Source of the DNA: Pedobacter mucosus
GTDB taxonomy: Bacteria; Bacteroidota; Bacteroidia; Sphingobacteriales; Sphingobacteriaceae
Assembly (NCBI RefSeq): GCF_022200785.1
Contig: NZ_CP087585.1
Span: forward strand, 1,178,001-1,242,000
Length of the DNA stretch: 64,000 nucleotides
Direction of reading: 5' to 3'
Under the pieces are notes generated by a model, which was given only the letters and a program-made list of their open reading frames with translations, did not search any database and was not told the origin of the DNA. Numbering within the stretch: position 1 is the first letter of the stretch; every line of letters starts with the position of its first letter. The translations under genes and the position numbers were made by a program. Positions 41,415 through 51,261 of the stretch are shown here, piece after piece.

Positions 41415-44400
41415 CTATTTCAAAGGTATCAATATAGAAATTGTAGTACCGCTTATTGTATTTTGAGTCACTTTTAAGTGTATAGGTTTTGCTTCAATTT
41501 GTCCTAAAAGGTTTAATCTTTCCTTAATAAGTTGCATTCCTTTACTAATATGTGTTTCTTTTTTATTCCGTAATGAGTTTTCAATACCTACGCCGTTATC
41601 GATTATTTCTATGTTTAATGAATATTCATCTTGCAACTTAATATTAATATGAATTTCTCCACCCGTTTCTTTAGGCATAATTCCGTGCCATATGGCATTT
41701 TCTACAAATGGCTGCAACAGCATTGATGGTATAAAGGTTTCTTCTTTATCAATGTTAGAGTCGATATCAAAAATATAAGCCAGTTTGTTACCGAAACGGT
41801 TTTTTTCTAATTTTAAATAGAGGTTTAAATATTCAAGTTCTTCCTCTAAGGATATATAACTCTTTGTACAGATTTCTAAATTTTTACGAATCAGCCTTGC
41901 GAAACCAGTTAAAACCTTATTTGCTGAAGCAGTATTTTGTGTGTTAATGTAATGTTGAATGGAGTTCATTACGTTAAAAACAAAATGCGGATTCATCATC
42001 GCTTGTAGCGCTTGCTGCTCTAGCATAAGGATTTTATTCTTCAGCAATAGTTGATCCTGTTCTTTGTTTTTTTGCTTTCTGGTGATGGATGCTGCTATTT
42101 TATAAATTAGATAAGCTACAATCAGAATTGCGAAAGAAAGAAACCATAAACTTTGCCAAAAATGTTTTTTAATAATAAAAGAAATTTTAGCAGAGGGACC
42201 CCAATTTCCATTCTGACTTTTTGCGCTAACCTCGAACTGATAATCTCCAGGTTGTAAGGATGAAAAATCCAATCTTCTGGTTTTAGTTTCAACCCATGCA
42301 GAACCTTCTGTAAGTCGATACCTGTAAGTGATATCACTAGTGGTAAAATCGATGGCACTAAAAGTAAAAAGAATGGTATTATTTCCTGTTTCGAAATCGA
42401 AGTTTATTTGATTTATTGGCAAGCGCTCACCATCTTTAATGATGGATGTAACGTAAACCTTTGGCAAGTTTCTACTAATATTTTGATTGCTATATTTAAA
42501 AAGGACTAAACCTTTATTTGTTGCAAAATAAGCATTGCTGTCATCAATATAAAGGCTATTTATGTCATCGCTAAGTAGATCTTTTCCGTAATCGAAATTG
42601 GTTACACTTGGGTTGCTGGGATAATTATCAATCTTATTTACCCCTTTGTTCGTTAAAATCCATATTTCTTTATTTTTTACAAAAACCTTAGTGCAGATAT
42701 TATTTGTTAAGCCTTCCTTTTGAGTAATTTGTCTAATTATTTTATTGTTCTTATAAAAAATTATGCCATAACCATCAGTAGCTAAAATCAGGGTTCCATC
42801 CGGTAGCTGTTGTATATCATTGATCCTTTTAGTTAATAGAGGATGATTTTCGAAGTGTTTGATTAGTTTTCCATCTGCAAACTGTGATAAACCATTGATG
42901 TTTGAAAACCATAAACTGCCTTCCTTATCATAAAATACGTGATAGGAGCGGTCTTTAAAAAAATCTTCCTTTTCACGATATTTTGCAGCATTAAACTCAA
43001 ATTTTGCTATCCTATCTGATAAAAAAACTACTCCAGAAGATAGCGCCATGGCTAACTGATTGCTGTTCTTGTTTAAACTAAAATGTTTAATAACGAACAT
43101 AGAATTATTAGTTTCCTTTATATATTTAACATCGTTAGTGTTTTTATAAATGTTTTTAAAAACTCCCATCCCGTAATCTGATGAGAAATATATCGATTGA
43201 TTCTTAGCATCTAAAGTGATTTGTTTAATCGTTTTATACTTTTTAAAATCATCAAGTCCGATTTGATCTACATGAAAATTATCGATTGTTAAAACATCAA
43301 TTACAGCATCATCAGTACCAAGCCACAGCCTATTATTTGCATCCTTTGTAATACTTTTAATTACATTACTGCTTAAACCAGATTCGGCATCAATTATGGA
43401 TAGACGATTATTTAGATTTGGTAACATAAAAATACCCTGGTTTGTTGCAAACCACATATTTTGATTACTATCTTTAATTACTTTGTTTACGGTTATATCT
43501 TGAAGATACTGAATGGTTTTGCCGCTTTTATTAAGAACAAAGGTGCCATTTGCGTTTGCTAGCCATATTTCACTTGCATTTTTATCGTAGTAAAAATAGC
43601 CGGAAATATTTTTTACTAAATTTTGTGGAATTGAAATCAGACTAGCAATATTCCCATTTTTATAGGTCTTTAAACCAATTTTATCTACATAAAGCAACGA
43701 TTTATCTGGAAGGTTTACCGCCGACATATAAGAGAGTGGATTTACGTTAGATTTTGTTAATACAAACGTTTTTCCATTGAACTCCTGAACGCTTAAATCG
43801 CTATAAACGGATATAACTCCCTTTTCATTTTCATGAATAAATGCATTAATGTAATTGCTATTAGTATAAGTTGAAACATACTTTTTAATAGATTTGCCAT
43901 CCCAAGAAATTACTAAATTAGCATTTGTTCCAAGCCAGATTCTACCTGAGTTATCCTGTAAAAATGAAACAATAACGGTGTTAAAGTTTAGCTTTTTTAA
44001 TAACGAATCGTTATTGGAGTTGTAAAATTTTCCATCTTGTAAATAACTTAACTGACCATTTAAAGTGAAAAACCATAATCTGCCTTGTTTGTCTTCACTC
44101 ATCTGTAAAATCTGAGTATCAGGCAGACCATCTTCTATGGTGAAATTTTGAAAATTTGTACCATCGAACCTACTCAAACCATTATCTGTAGCAATCCAGA
44201 TGAAACCTTTTTTATCTTGTAAAATATAGTAGCAATTATTACTTGCTAAACCATTTTTTGAAGTATAATGAGGAAGGTAAGTAGTTTGTGCCGATGCCTG
44301 ATTAACATTTATTAAAGAAATCAGAAAAAAAGTTACCAAAGCAATTTCTTTCAAACTTCGCAAAAGCTTAGTTTTTAAACTTAATGTATTTGATTTTTTT

Positions 44401-44417
44401 ATGGTTTTAATGATCAC
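41415..44417 (-). CDS. Two-component sensor with periplasmic beta-propeller, Y_Y_Y domain and LytS-type kinase
   Basis: 1000 residues. A signal/anchor at residues 20-43 is followed by about 12 propeller repeats (for example GFIWIATDNGLSRFDG, residues 45-660). A Y_Y_Y domain follows (about 676-746), then a membrane helix (about 750-771), the phosphoacceptor MNPHFVFNVMNSIQHY near residue 809 and an ATPase domain to the end. The architecture resembles hybrid sensors of polysaccharide systems, but the receiver is a separate protein: the LytTR regulator gene upstream overlaps it by 11 bases. Its ligand is unknown; the divergent ferritin-like genes are candidate targets. Confidence 0.92.
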   Translation of the reverse strand: MIIKTIKKSNTLSLKTKLLRSLKEIALVTFFLISLINVNQASAQTTYLPHYTSKNGLASNNCYYILQDKKGFIWIATDNGLSRFDGTNFQNFTIEDGLPDTQILQMSEDKQGRLWFFTLNGQLSYLQDGKFYNSNNDSLLKKLNFNTVIVSFLQDNSGRIWLGTNANLVISWDGKSIKKYVSTYTNSNYINAFIHENEKGVISVYSDLSVQEFNGKTFVLTKSNVNPLSYMSAVNLPDKSLLYVDKIGLKTYKNGNIASLISIPQNLVKNISGYFYYDKNASEIWLANANGTFVLNKSGKTIQYLQDITVNKVIKDSNQNMWFATNQGIFMLPNLNNRLSIIDAESGLSSNVIKSITKDANNRLWLGTDDAVIDVLTIDNFHVDQIGLDDFKKYKTIKQITLDAKNQSIYFSSDYGMGVFKNIYKNTNDVKYIKETNNSMFVIKHFSLNKNSNQLAMALSSGVVFLSDRIAKFEFNAAKYREKEDFFKDRSYHVFYDKEGSLWFSNINGLSQFADGKLIKHFENHPLLTKRINDIQQLPDGTLILATDGYGIIFYKNNKIIRQITQKEGLTNNICTKVFVKNKEIWILTNKGVNKIDNYPSNPSVTNFDYGKDLLSDDINSLYIDDSNAYFATNKGLVLFKYSNQNISRNLPKVYVTSIIKDGERLPINQINFDFETGNNTILFTFSAIDFTTSDITYRYRLTEGSAWVETKTRRLDFSSLQPGDYQFEVSAKSQNGNWGPSAKISFIIKKHFWQSLWFLSFAILIVAYLIYKIAASITRKQKNKEQDQLLLKNKILMLEQQALQAMMNPHFVFNVMNSIQHYINTQNTASANKVLTGFARLIRKNLEICTKSYISLEEELEYLNLYLKLEKNRFGNKLAYIFDIDSNIDKEETFIPSMLLQPFVENAIWHGIMPKETGGEIHINIKLQDEYSLNIEIIDNGVGIENSLRNKKETHISKGMQLIKERLNLLGQIEAKPIHLKVTQNTISGTTISILIPLK

Positions 44418-45192
44418 TACTTGCCTTTGTAAATAATTTTATTTTTTCGAAAAAATCACTTGCTCTTCTTCTAGAAATGTTCATGCTTTCCCCATTATTT
44501 AAAAATACTTGTAAACCATTTTTCGAATTGTACTCTTTTAAATGATTTAGGTTTATGATACTGGATTTATGGATTCTAACAAATTGCTCGTTGGGCAAAA
44601 TCTCTTCAAACTCTCTTAAAATCTTCGAAACAGTTATTTTGTTTTCGTTATTTAAATGAACAATAGAATAATTACTATCAGCTTCTATATAGATAATATC
44701 ATCAACATCAATCATTTTAAAACCTTGTCCGTATGGGAGCGTAAGTTTTTTTATTTCTGATCTGGAACCTAAGCTATTGGCAAGATTACTTATCCTTTCA
44801 TCCGTTTCATGCTTATTTTGAAATAACCTCAAATGCTGCGTCACTTTCTCTACAGCAATTTTCAGCTCATCAATATCAATTGGTTTAAGCAGATAATCTA
44901 AGGCATTTGCCTTAATTGCTCTTAGCGCATATTGATCGTATGCTGTGGTAAAAATTACAGCGGCATGCTGTTTTTGCGCTTCAGGAATGAGTTCGAAACC
45001 ATTTCCGCCAGGCATTGCTATATCTAAAAATATTAAATCAATAGGATGGTTGGCGATAATATCCTTTGCTTCCGCCACAGAACGAGCTATACCAGTAATT
45101 TCTATATCAGGGCAATTTTGCTGAAGTAAAAAAAATAATGATGAACGTGCAAACTCCTCATCATCAACAATAATGGCTTTTAGTATAGTCAT
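44407..45192 (-). CDS. LytTR family response regulator
   Basis: 261 residues. The receiver domain has Asp57 in FLDIAMPGGNG, the conserved Thr in FTTAYDQYALRA and Lys in LLKPIDI. A LytTR domain follows (about 150-255), with YIEADSNYSIVHL and FVRIHKSSIINL. It is coupled to the propeller kinase by an 11-base overlap. It starts 120 bases from the first ferritin-like gene and in the opposite direction; control of those genes is plausible, not shown. Confidence 0.93.
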   Translation of the reverse strand: MTILKAIIVDDEEFARSSLFFLLQQNCPDIEITGIARSVAEAKDIIANHPIDLIFLDIAMPGGNGFELIPEAQKQHAAVIFTTAYDQYALRAIKANALDYLLKPIDIDELKIAVEKVTQHLRLFQNKHETDERISNLANSLGSRSEIKKLTLPYGQGFKMIDVDDIIYIEADSNYSIVHLNNENKITVSKILREFEEILPNEQFVRIHKSSIINLNHLKEYNSKNGLQVFLNNGESMNISRRRASDFFEKIKLFTKASSDH

Positions 45193-45311
45193 AGCAATAG
45201 GTTTGTGAATGTATTAAAATCAGCTTATAAAAAAAAATGCAAAAAGAAAAATCCGTATTATTAAATGTCACGTATGTATCATCAAACGGAGTAAAAAAAC
45301 CCTAAACATAG

Positions 45312-46043
45312 ATGACTATGAAAAACAATGAACTAGAAACAAAGAGTGAACTTCAAGATGAAAGTTTATTAAACAGCACCGTAGGTAGAAGATCATTTCT
45401 TCAATATGCAGGTGCTAGTGCAGCAGCTATTGCTTTAGTTGCAGCCGGTTGTAAAAAAGATCGTAATTTTGCTGCAGTTCCTGCAACAGGTGCAACATTA
45501 GATTTTAAAGATGATTTCGGTGTATTAAATTATGCTTATGCTTTAGAGCAGTTAGAAGCAGCATTTTACATTCAAGTTGCCTCAAATCCACCATCATCAT
45601 TCAGCGCTGCTGAGAAAGCTTATTTTCAAGATATTCAGTTTCATGAAATTGCACACAGAGAATTTTTCAAAAATGCATTGGGTACCGCTGCAATTGGAAG
45701 TTTAGAAGTAGATTTTTCTACCATTACTTTCTCTGATCGTACAAGCGTATTAGGTGCTGCAAAAGCATTCGAAGATTTAGGTGTTGCTGCTTACAACGGT
45801 GCTGGTGTGCGTTTAAAAACTGATGCATATTTGGTATTGGCTGGTAAAATTGTATCTGTAGAAGCTCGTCACGCTGCTTACATTCGTGATTTAATTTCTA
45901 ACGGAACATTTGCTGATTTAAATGACTTAACTGCATTAGGATCAAATCCTGCAGGTGCATTAGATGGAGCTTTAACTCCTGATAAAGTTTTAGCGATTGC
46001 TGGTAAGTATGTTAAAACCAAAATCAACGTAATCAATTTATAA
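45312..46043 (+). CDS. Exported ferritin-like domain protein with Tat signal and lipobox
   Basis: 243 residues. The N-terminus has a twin-arginine motif (GRRSFLQYAGAS) and then VAAGC, a lipobox with Cys47, so it is likely a lipoprotein exported folded. The helical bundle has the ferritin-like metal-ligand pattern: ALEQLEAAFYIQ, then FHEIAHREFF, then FEDLGVAAYNG, then SVEARHAAYI. This family (Ferritin_2) includes desiccation-related proteins; the function is unclear. Export by Tat fits a cofactor loaded in the cytoplasm. The next gene is a paralogue, 18 bases downstream. Confidence 0.85.
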   Translation: MTMKNNELETKSELQDESLLNSTVGRRSFLQYAGASAAAIALVAAGCKKDRNFAAVPATGATLDFKDDFGVLNYAYALEQLEAAFYIQVASNPPSSFSAAEKAYFQDIQFHEIAHREFFKNALGTAAIGSLEVDFSTITFSDRTSVLGAAKAFEDLGVAAYNGAGVRLKTDAYLVLAGKIVSVEARHAAYIRDLISNGTFADLNDLTALGSNPAGALDGALTPDKVLAIAGKYVKTKINVINL

Positions 46044-46061
46044 TCTTAAACTAGAGAAAAC

Positions 46062-46913
46062 ATGAATATCGTAAATATATTAGAAGAAATAGAAAAAGTT
46101 GATGGCGAGATCTATGAGAGATTAAGTCCTAGAAGATCAGCTATGAAAGATTTTTACTCAATGGGTAAAAAAATCGCTCTAGCAGCTGCTCCATTAGCTT
46201 TAGGTTCAATGTTTACTAAAGCTTATGGCCAAACCTTGCCAGCAGCAGTTGTAAATACATTAAACTTTGCATTATCATTAGAATATTTAGAGTACCATTT
46301 TTATAACCATGCACTAGTTGCAGCACCAACCTTGACTATTCCTTCAGGTGCTCCTTTAGCAGCAATTACAACCATTCGTGATCATGAATTAGCTCACGTA
46401 AATTTGTTAAAAGGTGCCTTGGGTACTGCAGCAAGAGCTGAAATTACTTATGCCATGACAGATTTTACTGCTGGTGGAACTTTCCCAACCGTATATTCTG
46501 ATTATGTAACTTTCTTAAAAGTTGCTTTAGGATTCGAAGATACAGGTGTAAGAGCTTACAAAGGTCAGGCAACTGTGTTAAAAGGATTGTCAGTTTTAAC
46601 AACTGCATTACAAATTCACTCGGTAGAGGCTCGTCACGCTTCACACATCCGTCAAATGTTGGCTTCAAACGGTGCTTCAATTAAACCTTGGATTACTGGT
46701 TCTGCAACCCAATCAAATGATACAGGTGTAGCTGCAGTTGATGCTGTTTATGCAGGAGAAAACTTAGATGTTCAAGCTGGAATTACCATCACTGGAATTA
46801 ATGGTACTGCAGTAACAAGAGCTGCTGCTGTTGAATGTTTTGATGAGCCATTAGCAACTGCAGATGTAGTTACTATTGCAAACTTATTCTTAAGAACAGG
46901 ATTTAAATTATAA
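46062..46913 (+). CDS. Second exported ferritin-like domain protein
   Basis: 283 residues. The N-terminus carries LSPRRSAMKDFYSMGK and a hydrophobic stretch ending AYGQ, a probable Tat signal without a lipobox. The four helices have SLEYLEYHFYNH, IRDHELAHVNLL, GFEDTGVRAYKG and HSVEARHASHIR, so the metal-ligand set is complete. It is longer at the C-terminus than its neighbour. The pair probably assembles or works together at the cell surface or in the periplasm; a terminator follows at 46962. Confidence 0.85.
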   Translation: MNIVNILEEIEKVDGEIYERLSPRRSAMKDFYSMGKKIALAAAPLALGSMFTKAYGQTLPAAVVNTLNFALSLEYLEYHFYNHALVAAPTLTIPSGAPLAAITTIRDHELAHVNLLKGALGTAARAEITYAMTDFTAGGTFPTVYSDYVTFLKVALGFEDTGVRAYKGQATVLKGLSVLTTALQIHSVEARHASHIRQMLASNGASIKPWITGSATQSNDTGVAAVDAVYAGENLDVQAGITITGINGTAVTRAAAVECFDEPLATADVVTIANLFLRTGFKL

Positions 46914-46961
46914 TCACCAAGATTTTTACATTATTGATTAGGTAATGTTTAGTTTAAGGTA

Positions 46962-46998
46962 GGGAGGTAGAACTTAGGTTTTACTTCCCTTTTTTTTT
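46962..46998 (+). terminator. Terminator of the ferritin-like operon
   Basis: GGGAGGTAGAAC and GTTTTACTTCCC pair (with two mismatches) around a short loop; a run of nine T follows. Confidence 0.85.
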
Positions 46999-47409
46999 GG
47001 ACTAGGATTTATTAGGATTGCTGGATTTTAAGATTGATGGCGTTAATTTTTTATTATAAACATTAAGTGAACTGTCGTCATGCTGTATTTATTTCAGCAT
47101 CTCTTAATAGAGAATAAAATAATCCTTCACAGCAGATAATATTGCTTTGTAAAGCAAACTCCGGTATTTCAGTTAATGTCAGTCCCTCTTTTCGCTAAAT
47201 CTTTTTAGCAGAAAAAGCTAAAAAGGATATCGCTGCAATAGCGTTTAATTAACAATGTTCTCTGCAAAGAAGATAAACCTGTTCTGAGCGATTTGCAAAA
47301 AAGAAAAGCTTCTGCAAAATGCAAAAGCTGATTATAATTAATGCTATGGATAGTTTTAAATGCCTAGCAACATTCACTCATTCTCTAATTGATTAATTCA
47401 ATAATTTAA
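46999..47409. other. Intergenic stretch with clustered hairpins
   Basis: No gene is visible. It holds the palindromic repeat copy at 47077, CTTTTTAGC/GCTAAAAAG (47201-47225), CGCT/AGCG (47231-47243) and AGCTTCTGCA/TGCAAAAGCT (47307-47329). These may be RNA hairpins or remnants of a mobile repeat. Confidence 0.5.
47077..47103 (+). repeat. REP-like palindromic repeat, copy 2
   Basis: GTCATGCTG and CAGCATCTC flank tatttattt. The inverted arms ATGCTG/CAGCAT match those at 39079-39103, read on the other strand. Confidence 0.6.
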
Positions 47410-48534
47410 TTAATAAGTAATTACCTGCTCTTCTAATTGTTCTGGCAAATCTCGATAATTATATTTTTGTCCGCGTAGTTGAGGTTGAAAACCTGCAGCT
47501 TTTATAGATTCCTGAATTCCATTTGCCGTAAACCTGTGTGGCGCACCAGCTGCAGAAACCACATTTTCTTCAATCATAATTGAACCAAAATCATTTGCTC
47601 CAGCATGCAAGCACAACTGAGCTGTTGCTTTACCAACGGTTAACCAACTCGCTTGTATATTTTTAACATTTGGCAACATTATTCTGCTCAACGCAATCAT
47701 ACGGATATATTCATCAGCAGTTACATTATTAGTGATGCCCCTTAATCTCTTTAATAACGTTCCATCATCTTGAAATGGCCAAGGAATAAATGCTAAGAAA
47801 CCGTTTGCTTCAGCAGGTTTTTCACTTTGTACTTGTCTAATCCACACTAAATGTTCAAAACGTTCTTCAATTGTTTCCACATGTCCAAACATCATGGTTG
47901 CAGAAGTGGTGATATCCAATTGATGGCAAGCACGCATAACATCTAGCCATTCTTGTCCGCCACATTTACCTTTAGAAATTAATCTTCTTACGCGATCGTT
48001 CAAAATTTCGGCTCCAGCGCCTGGAAGTGAATCCATGCCAGCTTCTTTTAATGCTTTTAAAACTTCTGTATGGCTTAATCCTTCTAATTTTGCTACGTGT
48101 GCAATTTCTGGCGGACCTAATGCATGAAGTTTTAAATCAGGATATAATTCTTTTAATTTTCTAAATAAATCAGCGTAAAAAGCTAAACCTAAATCAGGAT
48201 GATGACCGCCTTGTAATAAAAGTTGATCGCCACCTAAACGAAAAGTTTCTTCAATTTTAATTTTATAAGTTTCAATATCTGTAATGTAACTATCTTCATG
48301 GCCTGGCCTGCGAAAGAAGTTACAGAATTTACAATTCGCGATACAAACGTTTGTAGTGTTTACATTTCGATCAATTTGCCAAGTTACCTTGCCGCTCGGA
48401 ACCTGTATTTTTCGCAACTCATTTGCTACAAACATCAGCGATGCTGTATCCGCATTATGATAAAGAAAAACGCCTTCTTCTTGACTTAAAAATTCGAAAT
48501 GTAATGCCCGTTGTAGTAAATCGGCTGTATTCAT
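47410..48534 (-). CDS. mqnC: Cyclic dehypoxanthinyl futalosine synthase (radical SAM)
   Basis: 374 residues from ATG 48534. The radical-SAM cluster motif is CIANCKFC; other landmarks are QLLLQGGHHPDLGL, LPGAGAEILNDRVR and FIPWPFQDDGT. MqnC closes the ring of dehypoxanthine futalosine in the futalosine route to menaquinone. MqnE is the close alternative, but the WPFQDDGT region fits MqnC better. The upstream TTG at 48540 is the end of the promoter box. Other mqn genes are not in the window. Confidence 0.85.
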   Translation of the reverse strand: MNTADLLQRALHFEFLSQEEGVFLYHNADTASLMFVANELRKIQVPSGKVTWQIDRNVNTTNVCIANCKFCNFFRRPGHEDSYITDIETYKIKIEETFRLGGDQLLLQGGHHPDLGLAFYADLFRKLKELYPDLKLHALGPPEIAHVAKLEGLSHTEVLKALKEAGMDSLPGAGAEILNDRVRRLISKGKCGGQEWLDVMRACHQLDITTSATMMFGHVETIEERFEHLVWIRQVQSEKPAEANGFLAFIPWPFQDDGTLLKRLRGITNNVTADEYIRMIALSRIMLPNVKNIQASWLTVGKATAQLCLHAGANDFGSIMIEENVVSAAGAPHRFTANGIQESIKAAGFQPQLRGQKYNYRDLPEQLEEQVITY

Positions 48535-48537
48535 GTA

Positions 48538-48565
48538 CAAATATAGTTAAAAGTCCTAAGTCCAA
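48538..48565 (-). promoter_or_regulatory. Promoter of mqnC, nearly abutting the start codon
   Basis: Minus-strand TTG (48565-48563), a 17-base spacer and TATATTTG (48545-48538). Only three bases separate the box from the ATG, so the mRNA may be leaderless. Confidence 0.6.
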
Positions 48566-48600
48566 AGTTTAAAGTCGTCAGTCTTTAGTCAAAGAATTAG
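48546..48600. repeat. AGTC-phrase direct repeats
   Basis: AAGTCCTAAGTCCAAAG then AAAGTCGTCAGTCTTTAGTC: a degenerate 7-8-base phrase repeated several times, with no obvious inverted copy. A shorter relative lies at 8050-8070 (AGTCTGGAGTCAACAGTC). Confidence 0.5.
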
Positions 48601-48707
48601 CCTTCAAATAAACTAATTGTAATCCCATTAAATTTGTGTCTTCCATCTTACATTTTCCATCGTTCCTTATCCCTTAAAATAATATCTTTACGACTCTAAA
48701 AATTGAT

Positions 48708-49955
48708 ATGGTAGATTTTAATCGTTTTACGCTTGCCAATGGGTTAAAGGTTTTAGTGCATGAAGATGCAACTACGCCAATGGCGGTTTTAAATATTTTA
48801 TACGATGTGGGTGCTCGTGATGAAGACTCAGAACAAACGGGTTTTGCCCATTTATTTGAACATTTAATGTTCGGCGGGTCGGTAAATATTCCTAATTACG
48901 ATGAGCCTTTGCAAAGAGTAGGCGGAGAAAACAATGCTTTTACAAGTAATGACATTACCAACTACTACATTACCCTGCCTGCAGAAAACATAGAAACTGC
49001 TTTTTGGCTGGAAAGTGATAGAATGTTGAGTTTGGCATTTTCTGAAAAGAGTTTAGATACGCAAAAAAACGTGGTAAGCGAAGAATTTAAGCAACGTTAT
49101 CTTAATCAGCCTTATGGCGATGTTTGGCTAAAATTGCGTCCTTTGGCTTACAAAAAACATTCGTACCGTTGGGCAACAATTGGCAAGGAACTTTCTCACA
49201 TTGAAAATGCAACCATAGGCGATGTTAAAGCATTTTTTAAGAAACATTATACGCCGCAAAATGCAATTTTAGTTGTTGGTGGAAATGTAAAAACTGAAGA
49301 TGTTAAAAAACTTGCAGAAAAGTGGTTTGAACCGATTCCATCTGGCGATAAATACAACAGAAATCTTGTTCAGGAAGAGATTCAGACAGATTCTCGTCAG
49401 TTAACCGTGAAAGCAAATGTGCCATTAAATGCCGTTTATATTGCTTTTAAAATGCCTGGCAGATTGAGTAAAGATTACTACGCATTTGATCTTTTATCCG
49501 ATATATTATCTAGCGGTAAATCTTCACGATTGCATAATAGTTTATTAAAAGAACAAAAATTGTTCAGTGATATTAACGCTTATATTTCAAGTAGTTTAGA
49601 TCCGGGGTTATTGATTGTTGAGGGAAAGTTAGTCGAAGGAGTTACCGTAGCAGCCGGCGAAGCTGCAATTTGGGCCGAATTGAATAAGCTTAAAACAGAA
49701 TTAGTTTCGGAAACTGAATTAACCAAAGTGAAAAATAAGGTAGAATCTGTTTTAGTATTCTCAGAAATGAGTTTGCTGGATAAAGCAATGAATTTGGCTT
49801 ATTATGAATTATTGGGTGATGCTGATTTACTGAACCAAGAAAGTGGTGAATTTTTAAAAGTAACCGCAGATGACATTCAAAGAATATCGAATGATACTTT
49901 TAGTCAGAATTCATCATCAACATTATATTATTTAACTGAAGAAAATGCTAAATAG
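48708..49955 (+). CDS. M16-family zinc metallopeptidase, catalytic-type subunit
   Basis: 415 residues. The inverted zinc motif HLFEH (His48, Glu51, His52) is intact, with a downstream Glu in VVSEEFKQRY. The fold has two M16 domains. No signal peptide is visible. Its 3' end overlaps the next M16 gene by 11 bases. The two together resemble the A and B halves of bacterial M16 heterodimers, where one half is catalytic. Substrates are unknown. Confidence 0.9.
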   Translation: MVDFNRFTLANGLKVLVHEDATTPMAVLNILYDVGARDEDSEQTGFAHLFEHLMFGGSVNIPNYDEPLQRVGGENNAFTSNDITNYYITLPAENIETAFWLESDRMLSLAFSEKSLDTQKNVVSEEFKQRYLNQPYGDVWLKLRPLAYKKHSYRWATIGKELSHIENATIGDVKAFFKKHYTPQNAILVVGGNVKTEDVKKLAEKWFEPIPSGDKYNRNLVQEEIQTDSRQLTVKANVPLNAVYIAFKMPGRLSKDYYAFDLLSDILSSGKSSRLHNSLLKEQKLFSDINAYISSSLDPGLLIVEGKLVEGVTVAAGEAAIWAELNKLKTELVSETELTKVKNKVESVLVFSEMSLLDKAMNLAYYELLGDADLLNQESGEFLKVTADDIQRISNDTFSQNSSSTLYYLTEENAK

Positions 49956-51216
49956 ACAACAGGCGCCTGATTTTAAGCAGGTATCAACCATAAACTTTAT
50001 TCATCCTGTAGAAAAAAAATTAGATAATGGTACGCCAGTTTTTACGGTTTATTCGGGCGAACAAGATTTAGTGCGCATAGAATTTGTTTTCGATAATGTA
50101 AACTGGAATTTAGAAAAACCATTACAAGCCATTGCAGTTAGTGCAATGATTAACAATGGAACAAATAAATTAACCTCGAAACAAATTGCGGAGCAGATAG
50201 ATTTTTACGGAGCATTTTTCCAGACGGAATATTCACAAGATCAATCTACAGTTACCGTTTACAGCTTAAATAAACACCTTGCATCGGTTTTACCAATTAT
50301 AAAAGATGTACTTTCTGAAAGTCAGTTCCCTCAGCATGAACTGGATATTTATGTTCAAAATCAGAAGCAGAAGATGCAGGTTAATCTGAAGAAAAATGAT
50401 GTTTTAGCCCGTAAAGAATTTGCAAATGCACTTTTTGGCGATAGCGCTTATGGTGTAGATATCCAGGCGGAGCACTATGACGCATTAAAACGTGAAGATT
50501 TAATTTCATACTTCAAGGCCGCTTATACACCAAATAACTGCACCATTTTGGTTGCGGGTAAATTTGATGAAACAAGCTTTAATTTGCTTAACGAAATATT
50601 TGGTAACAGCTGGGAAAAAAGTAAGGCCGCTAAGAATAAGTTTACTTTTTCGAATATAGAACGACAAGTTGTTTATAAAGAAAAGCCTGAATCTTTACAA
50701 TCTGCAATTAGAATTGGCAAATTGGCCATTACCCGGAAACATGAAGATTTCCCTGGATTACAGATTTTAAATACTGTTTTAGGTGGGTATTTTGGTTCCC
50801 GGTTAATGACTAATGTACGTGAGGATAAGGGCTACACTTATGGAATTGGTTCGGGAATTTCGTCCTTGCAAGATGCGGGATATTTATATATTGCTACAGA
50901 AGTTGGTGCCGAAGTTTGTTCAGCTGCGTTAGCAGAAATTTACAAGGAAATAGAGCTTTTGAAAAACGAATTAGTTGAAAAGGAAGAGCTTGATCTTGTT
51001 AGAAATTATATGTTGGGGTCTATGTTAGGAAGTTTAGAAAATGTTTTTTCTCATTCGGATAAATTTAAAAACATTCATTTCGCTGGATTAGACTATGATT
51101 ATTATCAAAAATATATCCAAATCGTTAAAACAATAACCGCTGAAGAAATTAAAGCATTAGCTAATAAATATTTTCAGTTGGATAAATTTACTGAAGTTGT
51201 TGTAGGTAAAAAATAA
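49945..51216 (+). CDS. M16-family peptidase-like protein, noncatalytic-type subunit
   Basis: 423 residues. The zinc motif is absent, while the C-terminal substrate-binding signature SRLMTNVREDKGYTYGIG with its Arg/Tyr pair is kept. That split is typical of the partner subunit in M16 heterodimers. Start overlap with the first gene supports coupled synthesis of a 1:1 complex. No membrane helix or signal peptide is visible. Confidence 0.88.
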   Translation: MLNRQQAPDFKQVSTINFIHPVEKKLDNGTPVFTVYSGEQDLVRIEFVFDNVNWNLEKPLQAIAVSAMINNGTNKLTSKQIAEQIDFYGAFFQTEYSQDQSTVTVYSLNKHLASVLPIIKDVLSESQFPQHELDIYVQNQKQKMQVNLKKNDVLARKEFANALFGDSAYGVDIQAEHYDALKREDLISYFKAAYTPNNCTILVAGKFDETSFNLLNEIFGNSWEKSKAAKNKFTFSNIERQVVYKEKPESLQSAIRIGKLAITRKHEDFPGLQILNTVLGGYFGSRLMTNVREDKGYTYGIGSGISSLQDAGYLYIATEVGAEVCSAALAEIYKEIELLKNELVEKEELDLVRNYMLGSMLGSLENVFSHSDKFKNIHFAGLDYDYYQKYIQIVKTITAEEIKALANKYFQLDKFTEVVVGKK

Positions 51217-51261
51217 CGTTAAAATGAGTAGGCATTACGCCTACTCATTTTATATTTAAGC

